18,858 bases of DNA from Thermoplasmatales archaeon (GTDB lineage Archaea > Thermoplasmatota > E2 > DHVEG-1): positions 1 through 18,858 of the forward strand of contig JAGMDE010000031.1 in assembly GCA_023128855.1 (NCBI GenBank), in the 5' to 3' direction. The number at the start of each line of letters is the position of its first letter. Position 1 is the stretch's first letter. The notes beneath the pieces are model-generated. The model was not told the origin of the DNA and searched no databases. It worked only from the letters and a program-made list of their open reading frames with translations. Shown piece after piece: positions 7,077 through 12,845 of the stretch. The translations under genes and the position numbers were made by a program.

Positions 7077-7514
7077 TTACATCAAATCATACTTTCTTTT
7101 TGGAGGAAAACCTAATTGCTTAAGATAATGTTCACCTGTTATAGTGTTGAACTCTCTCTGGCCAAATAATTTTTTACACACTGCTTTTGACCCGAATTTC
7201 TCTCCTTCCCACTCTATAAATGCCGTTCTGTAATTAAATAAATCAGGTGTAGGATTTTCCAATAATTCTATGACCTGTTCGCGGGTAATTTTGAATGGTT
7301 TATCTCCAATATTTACTTCGATTTCATTCTTGTAAACCTTTGCTATTTCCATTCTACGAGCATAATCATCTTTTTTTGAAATTTCATAGAATGGTATAAG
7401 GAGAACATCTCCCTCTGACCATCCCATTAGTTCCACGATAGCTTTAGGTATATTTAGATAATATTTTTCATTTATTTTTTCTAATTCAATTGAAACTGGT
7501 TTCAAATTTATCAC
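7077..7514 (-). CDS. AbrB/SpoVT-like DNA-binding regulator with extra C-terminal domain
   Basis: Residues 7-45 match a swapped-hairpin AbrB/MazE-type DNA-binding domain: LEKINEKYYLNIPKAIVELM, then GWSEGDVLLIPFYEI. The remaining 100 residues form an unrecognised domain, with DLFNYRTAFIEWEGEKFGSK and a basic end (FPPKRKYDLM). The start codon is GTG at 7514; TTG at 7505 is an alternative. A TATA-like box and an inverted repeat lie directly upstream. As first gene of the GIY-YIG, MazG, HD, nuclease operon, it is likely its regulator. It could also serve as the antitoxin-like partner, since AbrB-type domains are common in toxin-antitoxin loci. Confidence 0.7.
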   Translation of the reverse strand: MINLKPVSIELEKINEKYYLNIPKAIVELMGWSEGDVLLIPFYEISKKDDYARRMEIAKVYKNEIEVNIGDKPFKITREQVIELLENPTPDLFNYRTAFIEWEGEKFGSKAVCKKLFGQREFNTITGEHYLKQLGFPPKRKYDLM

Positions 7515-7537
7515 CTACTTAATTTATACTCAGTAAT

Positions 7538-7557
7538 AACTTAGTAGCTTATAAGTT
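7538..7557 (-). promoter_or_regulatory. TATA box and inverted repeat upstream of the AbrB-led operon
   Basis: AACTTA (7538-7543) and TAAGTT (7552-7557) form a perfect 6-base inverted repeat around an 8-base centre. On the minus strand the right arm overlaps AACTTATAAG, a TATA-like box whose centre lies about 35 bases from the GTG start, giving a predicted transcription start near 7525. A regulator binding here would block the promoter, so this is a candidate autoregulatory operator. Confidence 0.4.
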
Positions 7558-7594
7558 TTTCTGTTTTACATTTTTCAGTTCGTCTATATACACT

Positions 7595-7645
7595 TTATTG
7601 AAACTGTGCGAATTTATCTTTTTTAGGTACTAAAGATTTGGCCAT
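7595..7645 (-). other. Short ORF of 16 codons, possible gene remnant
   Basis: On the minus strand GGAG precedes an ATG at 7645 that opens MAKSLVPKKDKFAQFQ and stops at 7595. The presence of a ribosome binding site suggests the 5' end of a lost gene or a leader peptide. I do not recognise it. The rest of 7558-7725 shows no coding sign. Confidence 0.25.
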
Positions 7646-7725
7646 AACAGTCTCCAAAAGGTGTAATAATATCTGTATAATTAAAATATTTCAATTAAAA
7701 CCTGCTAGGTATGAAATTATGTTTT

Positions 7726-7860
7726 TTAATTTTCCCATCTGAGAATATCGTTTAGTTTTTTACATCTATACTCAATAATTTTTTCAAGATAACTCATAAG
7801 ATGATATTTCCACTTTTCAGCTTCTTTATACAAATGTAAAAAAATTACTCTATAGCCATT
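7726..7860 (-). pseudogene. 3' fragment of a Vsr/DUF559-like nuclease gene
   Basis: The minus-strand frame ends in 44 residues, NGYRVIFLHLYKEAEKWKYH and onward to LNDILRWEN, that match the C-terminus of the intact gene at 8728-9096 almost throughout. Similarity stops at about 7860. The catalytic part is missing and unrelated DNA takes its place. The frame is open to an ATG at 7914, but those first 18 residues do not resemble the family. This is a truncated duplicate. Confidence 0.75.
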
Positions 7861-7949
7861 CAAATATGTTTTCAATAGATAAAAGCAGGATTTGGAGAAA
7901 AAATTTTTATACAAACTAATCTTCTGGGTGTATACATTGGAGTGATGAC

Positions 7950-8021
7950 ATGAGGGCTATAAATAATCTAAACAAGTTAGAATCATCGCCCTTATATAAT
8001 TTAATAGGGAAAAGATTATAA
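7950..8021 (+). CDS. Possible 23-aa small ORF or leader
   Basis: ATG at 7950 is preceded by GGAGTGA at 7938-7944 with good spacing, and a TATA-like TTTTATACA lies at about 7902-7910. The ORF encodes MRAINNLNKLESSPLYNLIG plus KRL and stops at 8021, 33 bases before the DUF5678 start. The promoter of the next gene lies inside it. It could be a leader peptide, a small protein or the remnant of a gene cut off by rearrangement next to the nuclease fragment. Support is only the ribosome binding site and position. Confidence 0.3.
   Translation: MRAINNLNKLESSPLYNLIGKRL
7992..7999 (+). promoter_or_regulatory. TATA box for the DUF5678/retropepsin pair
   Basis: TTATATAA lies about 60 bases ahead of the chosen ATG at 8055. 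The expected transcription start is near 8020, leaving a short leader that contains the GAGGTAGGT ribosome binding site. A second TATA-like ATTATAAAT follows at about 8015. Confidence 0.45.
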
Positions 8022-8054
8022 ATCTTGAGATATATAATGAGAGGTAGGTACTAT

Positions 8055-8303
8055 ATGAATGCAGAAACATTAGTTCTTGAGGAGCTAAAAGCTGGAAACA
8101 AGGATTTAGAGTGGTTCAGTAAAAATTTTTCAGAACTTAAGAAAAAATATCCTAAAAAATTCGTTGCAATTAAAGATCAGAACGTTGTTATAGCCGCAAG
8201 CAAACTTGAGACACTAATTAAACATCTAAAGCAAAAATTTGGGAATCCTAACGATTTTTTAATAGATTTTGTACCCGATGACAAGTATATCCTGGTTGTT
8301 TAA
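8055..8303 (+). CDS. DUF5678-type small archaeal protein
   Basis: From the ATG at 8055 the protein has 82 residues; the open frame extends to 8025. I chose 8055 because GAGGTAGGT lies just upstream at 8041-8049. The body fits the DUF5678 pattern as I remember it: DLEWFSKNFSELKKKYPKKF, then VAIKDQNVVIAASKLETLIK, and a final IDFVPDDKYILVV. The family is small, cytoplasmic and of unknown function. Its gene is often placed directly before an aspartic-protease-like gene in archaea, and here that gene begins 17 bases after its stop. The two are probably co-transcribed and may form a functional pair, with the small protein as partner or substrate adaptor; this is inference. Confidence 0.7.
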   Translation: MNAETLVLEELKAGNKDLEWFSKNFSELKKKYPKKFVAIKDQNVVIAASKLETLIKHLKQKFGNPNDFLIDFVPDDKYILVV

Positions 8304-8320
8304 TTACAGGGAGAATTAAT

Positions 8321-8731
8321 TTGCATATCAATGGATATTTTAAAGGAAACGCACCATATATTTTACTAAGTATAAAATCAGAAAGGCCAAAGATAAGAAG
8401 ACAAATCAATTTTTTAATTGATACAGGATCAGATATAACTGCCATATCAAAAAAAGATTGCTATGCAATGGGATTATCTTTTAATAAACTAGGAAGACCG
8501 GTAGGTAGTATAAGAGGACTAACTGACAAAGCAAGAAGATGGGAAATAAATAAAGCTGAGCTTCGTGCAATATCAACAGATAATAAATTAGCTAAGTTAG
8601 GTCCAACAAAAATATACATTATGGAAACAAGCCCAGATTGCCCAAGTCTGCTAGGTAGAGATATTTTAGAAAAATATGGTTTAAAATTAGTTTGTGATAT
8701 CAAAAATAAAGTTATTTATCTTGAGGATTAA
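8321..8731 (+). CDS. Retropepsin-like (clan AA) aspartic protease
   Basis: This 136-residue protein carries the single-domain aspartic protease signature. FLIDTGSDITAIS at 31-43 includes the catalytic DTGS (34-37), and SLLGRDILEKYGL at 109-121 corresponds to the hydrophobic-hydrophobic-Gly motif near the C-terminal end of the fold. Such proteins act as homodimers, each subunit giving one Asp. There is no signal peptide, so it should work in the cytoplasm. Translation starts at TTG 8321, preceded by AGGGAG. The stop overlaps the stop of the convergent nuclease-like gene by two bases. It is paired with the DUF5678 gene upstream. Its substrate is unknown. Confidence 0.8.
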   Translation: MHINGYFKGNAPYILLSIKSERPKIRRQINFLIDTGSDITAISKKDCYAMGLSFNKLGRPVGSIRGLTDKARRWEINKAELRAISTDNKLAKLGPTKIYIMETSPDCPSLLGRDILEKYGLKLVCDIKNKVIYLED

Positions 8732-9096
8732 TTTTCTCTTCTGAGCACTTGATTTAATTTATGATATCTATAATCCATAATTTTTTCTAAATAGCTTAAA
8801 AGATGATTCTTCCACTTATTTGATTCCTTATACAAATGTAAAAAAATCACTCTATACCCATTATTATCAAATATTTTTCTTCTATAGCCATAATCAAAAC
8901 TTTCTGAACCACACACTTCTACATATATCCCAAATGGAATAAGAAAAAAATCTGGTGCCCATACTCTTGGTCTTTTATTTTCGTCCCAAACAAAAACAGG
9001 TTTTTCATAAGCCCATGAAATTCCTAATTTTTTCAATAATTCAGCTACTTCTTTTTCACATCTTGTCATTTGACCATATATTGACTCTTTCTGCAT
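8728..9096 (-). CDS. Vsr/DUF559-like PD-(D/E)XK protein with Cys in place of catalytic Lys
   Basis: I chose ATG 9096 (122 residues) since GGAGG lies eight bases upstream; the open frame runs to 9156. The fold pattern is that of Vsr/DUF559-type nucleases: Glu14 in a first helix (TRCEKEVAELLKKLGI), then WAPDFFLIPFGIYVEVCGSE with Asp49 and Glu60, and GYRVIFLHLYK as a core strand. The position expected to be the catalytic Lys is Cys62 (VEVCG). The same VCG occurs in the degenerate copy at 9295, so this is a feature of the subfamily, not a local mutation. The protein may therefore bind DNA without cutting, or use another residue. Two broken copies flank it. Confidence 0.7.
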   Translation of the reverse strand: MQKESIYGQMTRCEKEVAELLKKLGISWAYEKPVFVWDENKRPRVWAPDFFLIPFGIYVEVCGSESFDYGYRRKIFDNNGYRVIFLHLYKESNKWKNHLLSYLEKIMDYRYHKLNQVLRREN

Positions 9097-9160
9097 AATT
9101 AAACCTCCAAAAATAAAAAAAAGAAAAGTTTTAGTGAGATAGATTTCATTGCCCAAAATT

Positions 9161-9290
9161 CAACAGGGCCAAAAAAGACATTCTGTTGATTTTTTTAACA
9201 GGAGAACCCGGGTAGGGAACCCGACAAGTCCATACTCGTTTCTCGAAGGGATTTTCGTCGAGAGAGCCCAAAAAAGCCATCTCTTGATTT
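9161..9290. ncRNA. Structured non-coding stretch with two related hairpins
   Basis: No gene fits here. Hairpin 1 is CAACAG (9161-9166) with CTGTTG (9183-9188). Hairpin 2 is AGAGA (9261-9265) with TCTCT (9280-9284). Their loops are nearly the same (GGCCAAAAAAGACATT and GCCCAAAAAAGCCA) and both are followed by TTGATTTTT. The stems differ in sequence but stay complementary. Between them lie two more hairpins: CGGGT/ACCCG (9209-9223) and TCTCGA/TCGAGA (9241-9263). This could be a structured RNA, or terminator-like or recombination structures linked to the duplicated nuclease genes. The coding strand is unclear. Confidence 0.4.
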
Positions 9291-9294
9291 TTAC

Positions 9295-9519
9295 CTATTT
9301 TTTTGTTTCTTTATACATATGAAGAAAAATTACATTGTACCCATTTTCTTTATAGATATTTCTTCTATAATTGTAGTCAAATTTTTCTGAACCGCAAACC
9401 TCAATATAAACTCCAAAAGAAACAAGCTAAAAATCTGGTGCCCGCACTCTTGGTCTTTTGTTTTCATCCCATAGAAAAACTGGTTTTTCATAAGTCCATG
9501 AAATGCCTAGATTCTTTAA
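9295..9519 (-). pseudogene. Broken third copy of the Vsr/DUF559-like gene
   Basis: Reading the minus strand gives LKNLGISWTYEKPVFLWDEN, then KRPRVRAPDF, an in-frame TAG, then LVSFGVYIEVCGSEKFDYNY and NGYNVIFLHMYKETKK with a stop at 9295. It aligns with residues of the intact protein encoded at 8728-9096 through nearly its whole middle. The N-terminal 20 residues and the C-terminal 30 are missing. Truncation at both ends and the internal stop show it is a relic. The stretch 9520-9640 next to it shows nothing I can identify. Confidence 0.8.
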
Positions 9520-9644
9520 TGTTACAGATTTTCAAGCCATTAAGGAGCCTTTTATCACCTACATTAAAAATATAACGTCGGCATCATTTTATTTTAACCC
9601 TTTTTTAAGAGGATGTTTGCACTAGAAAGCTAATATAATATTGG

Positions 9645-9655
9645 AAATATAAATA
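9645..9655 (+). promoter_or_regulatory. TATA box of the tandem NlpC/P60-like gene
   Basis: AAATATAAATA is centred about 41 bases before the ATG at 9691, which places transcription start near 9676 and leaves a short leader without an obvious Shine-Dalgarno sequence. Confidence 0.4.
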
Positions 9656-9690
9656 CAACCATCAGAGAAAAAGCGACTCTGTAAATAAAA

Positions 9691-10872
9691 ATGGTTGGAA
9701 AAAGCATGAAATCGAACAAAGTTTTAATTATTATAACTCTAGTGTTTTTAATTAATCCTTTTATTATTGGTTCACAATCTGTAATTGCTAAAGTGGAAAA
9801 TAAAGTACCTGATTATGTAGAAGTAGGGGATATTTTGTACATGACTATTAAAAACAGCGATATCCCTCCAATATTCTTGCCACTAAAAAATCATATTGCT
9901 ATGTATATTGGCAATAATCAATTCATTCATTCCTACTATCTGAGAGGTGTAGAAATTAAAGACTATGAATATTTTATAAAAAATTTTAATAGACATCTTT
10001 TTGGAAGGGTTTTAAATATTACTAGTGAGCAAAAAAATGCCTCTGTAAATTGGGCTTTAAAAAAAGTTGGTAGAAGATATCAATATTTCCCTGGACTTAC
10101 TTATAAAGGTTTAGATGACCGGTGGTATGATGCAGAGTTAGTTTGGAATGCATATTTTCAACAAGGCATCGATATAGATAAGGATTCTTTAAAACATAAT
10201 AAATATGTTACTGTCCTAGGGATATTGGAAGATTCCGACACAGAAACATATGTTGTAAATCCAGTGCCGGATTATGTTAAAAGAGGGGACATCGTTCTTA
10301 TGGATCTCAACGAATACAACACCGAGTGGGCAGTATCAGGTTATAGTAACGATCATGCTGCAATATATTTAGGTCATGATTATAGAGATGGATCTTACTT
10401 CATACATGCGAGTTGTGGAGGTGTCAGATTTTATACCTATGATCAATTTCATTTCTGGGCTGAAAACTTTACTTTTTATTATGTTAACAAAGCTAATAAC
10501 ACACAGATAGAAAATGCCATTTCATGGGCAATCGATCGACTAGGTTTAAAATATCAATATTTTTTTCCACCTCTCGATACTCCTGCTCTTTGGTATAGAG
10601 GCATGTGGGAGCTTGCCATGAAATGTGCAGATACTAATGATAAGTCCGTAAAAACATCTGATAGATTATATTGCACGGAACTGCCGTGGGCTGCTTTTTA
10701 TAACCAGGGTATTGATATAGATCAAAACGGATGGGAGAGTGTTAAGCCTAGTCCTAATGATAATTATCCAAGAATCTTGAGATATTTGTGGGATAAATAT
10801 GGCTGGGAGTACGTATACATAGATGGTGATGATATTATTGAGAGTGAAAACACAACATTACGAACATGTTAA
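9691..10872 (+). CDS. Secreted protein with two NlpC/P60 (YiiX-like) domains
   Basis: The 393-residue protein begins with a hydrophobic segment (VLIIITLVFLINPFIIG, about 11-27), a signal peptide or anchor, so it acts outside the membrane. Two homologous repeats follow, each starting PDYVxxGDI (40-48 and 193-201). In repeat 2 the permuted papain-like residues are present: His222 in NDHAAIYLGHD and Cys328 in RLYCTELPWAAFYNQGIDID. In repeat 1 the His68 region NHIAMYIG is kept, but the Cys position reads YDAELVWNAYFQQGIDID, with Ala148 or Asp147 and no Cys. So repeat 1 is probably inactive and repeat 2 active, cutting or transferring amide or ester bonds on an envelope substrate. ATG 9706 is an alternative start. 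Confidence 0.75.
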   Translation: MVGKSMKSNKVLIIITLVFLINPFIIGSQSVIAKVENKVPDYVEVGDILYMTIKNSDIPPIFLPLKNHIAMYIGNNQFIHSYYLRGVEIKDYEYFIKNFNRHLFGRVLNITSEQKNASVNWALKKVGRRYQYFPGLTYKGLDDRWYDAELVWNAYFQQGIDIDKDSLKHNKYVTVLGILEDSDTETYVVNPVPDYVKRGDIVLMDLNEYNTEWAVSGYSNDHAAIYLGHDYRDGSYFIHASCGGVRFYTYDQFHFWAENFTFYYVNKANNTQIENAISWAIDRLGLKYQYFFPPLDTPALWYRGMWELAMKCADTNDKSVKTSDRLYCTELPWAAFYNQGIDIDQNGWESVKPSPNDNYPRILRYLWDKYGWEYVYIDGDDIIESENTTLRTC

Positions 10873-10891
10873 TATTACATTTTTCAATCAT

Positions 10892-10966
10892 TTAATAAGA
10901 GAAATCTCCACGAGCAACAATAGATTCAAATTCCTGCAAATCCATAACTTTTAATATCTTCTTCAT
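10892..10966 (-). other. Short minus-strand ORF of 24 codons, unassigned
   Basis: The minus strand carries MKKILKVMDLQEFESIVARG followed by DFSY and TAA. The composition looks protein-like, with a charged amphipathic start, but there is no ribosome binding site and I do not recognise it. It may be a gene relic. It lies between the NlpC/P60-like gene and the damaged 2TM gene. Confidence 0.2.
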
Positions 10967-10969
10967 AAT

Positions 10970-11252
10970 ATGTTTAAACACGGTATCTGATGAAGAATTA
11001 AGAAAAAAAGCTGAGAAACGTGCTGAGGAAAAAATAGGATTCTATACACATTTAGGAATTTATTTGGCAGTGAATTTACTTCTTATAGTTATTTGGTATA
11101 CGTCTTCTGGTCCGGATACATTTCCCTGGTTTATTTATGTAACTGTTGGTTGGGGTATTGGTATCCTCGCTCATTTTATTGGGGTGTATACAAGCGGTTC
11201 TTATAAGGACAAATTAGCCGAAAAGGAGTATAGGAAAATAAAAGAAAAGTAA
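10970..11252 (+). pseudogene. 2TM-domain protein gene with damaged 5' end
   Basis: From 10983 the frame reads VSDEELRKKAEKRAEEKIGF and on through two membrane helices (THLGIYLAVNLLLIVIWY and WFIYVTVGWGIGILAHFIGVY) to KEYRKIKEK. This matches the small 2TM-domain family, which normally begins with an acidic-basic helix just like this one. No ATG, GTG or TTG lies upstream in frame; the first usable codon is TTG 11064, inside the first helix. An ATG at 10970 (MFKH) would join the frame if one base near 10980-10983 were removed. Either the gene carries a frameshift, or there is a sequence error, or a very unusual start codon is used. Confidence 0.6.
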
Positions 11253-11298
11253 AATAACTAACACAGTACTTCAATAAAATTTACATACAAAAATATTA

Positions 11299-11308
11299 AA
11301 TATATAAA
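11299..11308 (+). promoter_or_regulatory. TATA box of the winged-helix regulator gene
   Basis: AATATATAAA is centred about 36 bases ahead of the ATG at 11340, giving an expected transcription start near 11331 and an almost leaderless message. A second TATATAAA at 11321-11328 lies too close to the start codon to serve it well. Confidence 0.4.
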
Positions 11309-11339
11309 CACCCGTTGTAGTATATAAAGGTTAGATACA

Positions 11340-11843
11340 ATGATGCGTACAAAAGTTGTTAATGATTCTACTGATTTAGTGCCTCTTTTGAGAGCATTTG
11401 ATAACAAAACAAAAAAAGAGGTATTTAATGAATTGCTTTTAGATTGGAAACCAACAAGTGAAATTCTTGATAAATATGGTGACGAAGGTGCTGAGGCACT
11501 TGAATATTTTGATAAAATGAAACTTGTTGAAACCAAGTGGACAACACCTGATGAGGGTATTGAAGGTAAACCTCAAAAAAAGTATAGATCTTATTATTCA
11601 GCATTCAATATCAATATATCTTGCCCTGTTAACGAAATAAGTGAGATTTTTACTGTGGCATCCTTAAATAGAATCGAATTTGAAAAACTTGAAGACCAGA
11701 TTTATGATTTTGTAGGACAAGATGGAAAATTTGGTAGTATGGTTGCAGAAAACTTTGGCGTTTCAAATCTCGCTTTGAAAGGGCTTGTCAAAAGGTCAAA
11801 TAGGTTTTGTTATAAAGGTCTGAAACTTAGTAGAAAAGATTAA
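11340..11843 (+). CDS. ArsR-like winged-helix transcriptional regulator
   Basis: This 167-residue cytoplasmic protein appears to be an archaeal winged-helix regulator. Residues 12-60 (DLVPLLRAFDNKTKKEVFNE, DWKPTSEILDKYGDEGAEAL) give the helix-turn-helix pattern, and the wing would be near KWTTPDEGIEGKPQKKYRSY. The FNINISCPVNEISEIFTVAS segment and a second possible HTH at 125-160 (SMVAENFGVSNLALKGLVKR) follow. There is no ribosome binding site, in line with a leaderless transcript from the upstream TATA box. ATG 11343 is an equally possible start. It precedes the CDP-archaeol synthase gene by 60 bases on the same strand; whether they are co-transcribed is unclear. The family name is from fold resemblance only. 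Confidence 0.6.
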   Translation: MMRTKVVNDSTDLVPLLRAFDNKTKKEVFNELLLDWKPTSEILDKYGDEGAEALEYFDKMKLVETKWTTPDEGIEGKPQKKYRSYYSAFNINISCPVNEISEIFTVASLNRIEFEKLEDQIYDFVGQDGKFGSMVAENFGVSNLALKGLVKRSNRFCYKGLKLSRKD

Positions 11844-11902
11844 TTTTAATATTAATTTTTACAAATATTGTTTTAAACGCTTTCTATATTCCTATTTTCA
11901 AC

Positions 11903-12499
11903 ATGAACTATGAGATAATCATTCAAGCTCTTTGGCTTGTACTTCCAGCATACATTGCAAATGCAAGTGCTCTTCTCGTTGGAGGGGGCACACCAATTGA
12001 TTTTGGTAAAAATTGGAAGGATGGAAAACGAATACTTGGCGATGGTAAAACCTGGCGTGGTCTAGTTTCTGGTGCAGTTGTCGGAATGATTGGTGGTTTT
12101 GGCTTATCAATTGTAGCAATTTATGCAAATAATAGTGATTTTGTATTTTTGGGATTAAGTGACTTCGGTCGTTTTCCTTTAATGATTCCCGTTATCGGAT
12201 CTATTTGTTTTGGTGCTCTTTTTGGAGATGTAATTGAGAGTTTTTTTAAAAGAAGAGCTGGAATTGATCGGGGAGGTAATTGGATTCCATTTGATCAGAT
12301 TGATTTTATTCTAGGCGTCTTACTTTTTAGTTTTTTAATGGCTGGTTTATTACAACTTATCGGAGTAACATCCGATAATTGGTTTTTTGAAGTGTTTACC
12401 TTGTGGCATATATTGGTTTTAATAGTTCTCACACCGTTTTTCCATTTATTTTCGAATTATGTTAATACAAAAATGAGAGCTAAAAAAACTAGTAAATAA
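11903..12499 (+). CDS. carS: CDP-archaeol synthase
   Basis: This integral membrane enzyme joins CTP with unsaturated archaetidic acid to make CDP-archaeol, the branch point to archaeal phospholipids. The 198-residue length is normal. The signature lies in the first loop: GGGTPIDFGKNW (27-38) and GKRILGDGKTWRGL (40-54). A second conserved stretch, RRAGIDRGGNWIPFDQIDFI, follows near 117-136. Four or five hydrophobic segments span the membrane (about 7-27, 55-74, 92-110, 133-155, 165-185). A TTTTAAA box at 11871-11877 would give a leaderless transcript starting near the ATG. It is a housekeeping gene and a firm marker of archaeal origin. Confidence 0.95.
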   Translation: MNYEIIIQALWLVLPAYIANASALLVGGGTPIDFGKNWKDGKRILGDGKTWRGLVSGAVVGMIGGFGLSIVAIYANNSDFVFLGLSDFGRFPLMIPVIGSICFGALFGDVIESFFKRRAGIDRGGNWIPFDQIDFILGVLLFSFLMAGLLQLIGVTSDNWFFEVFTLWHILVLIVLTPFFHLFSNYVNTKMRAKKTSK

Positions 12500-12509
12500 G
12501 ATATATAAA
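12500..12509 (+). promoter_or_regulatory. TATA box of the zinc-finger protein gene
   Basis: GATATATAAA lies directly after the carS stop. The expected transcription start is near 12530, next to GAGGAA at 12531-12536, which serves as ribosome binding site for the ATG at 12543. Confidence 0.45.
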
Positions 12510-12542
12510 CAACATGTTTTATGTTATAGTGAGGAAGACTAA

Positions 12543-12845
12543 ATGCCCAACAGGAAAATAACTATGAACAAAGAGTTACAAGAGTGGATAAACGAGTCTA
12601 AAGAAGAGATGAAAACTATTAGAGCTAAAAAAAGCAAATCAAAGAAACCATCTGGCAAATGTCAAATATGCGGTGAAAAAACTGCAACTACTGTTTGTTT
12701 AAAATGCGGTAGATCTGTTTGTAAAGCTTGTCATTTTAAAATAATCGGTGTTTGTAAAAAATGTATTCCTCCAGAAATTGCAGGTAAATGGGATGGTTCA
12801 AAAACTGACTGGGAAAAAGAACTAGGTGTTGATTGGGTGGATTAG
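12543..12845 (+). CDS. Small zinc-finger protein (HIT/B-box-like)
   Basis: The 100-residue protein has a basic helical N-terminus (residues 8-36, Lys-rich) and a cysteine-rich core with four pairs: Cys40/43, Cys52/55, Cys60/63 and Cys71/74, plus His64. The pattern CQICGEKTATTVCLKCGRSV, CKACHFK, CKKC matches a cross-brace that binds two zinc ions, as in HIT-type or B-box fingers. The acidic C-terminus ends WEKELGVDWVD. No enzymatic residue is seen; it probably binds protein or nucleic acid. Its stop overlaps that of the convergent acyl-CoA synthetase gene by two bases (TTAG). The function is unknown. Confidence 0.8.
   Translation: MPNRKITMNKELQEWINESKEEMKTIRAKKSKSKKPSGKCQICGEKTATTVCLKCGRSVCKACHFKIIGVCKKCIPPEIAGKWDGSKTDWEKELGVDWVD

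Noticed and set aside
9191..9260. Possible tRNA gene, because of GGGTTC-like strings on the minus strand
   Set aside because: No cloverleaf, no A-box and no anticodon stem can be built; the strings belong to short local hairpins.
9161..9290. Possible CRISPR array from two similar repeats
   Set aside because: Only two units about 100 bases apart, with diverged stems and no equal-length spacers.
9303..9575. Plus-strand frame of 90 codons
   Set aside because: It is the complement of the broken Vsr-like copy, which explains the sequence better.
11919..12128. Minus-strand frame opposite the CDP-archaeol synthase gene
   Set aside because: A shadow of a well-conserved gene; low-complexity Gln/His/Leu composition.
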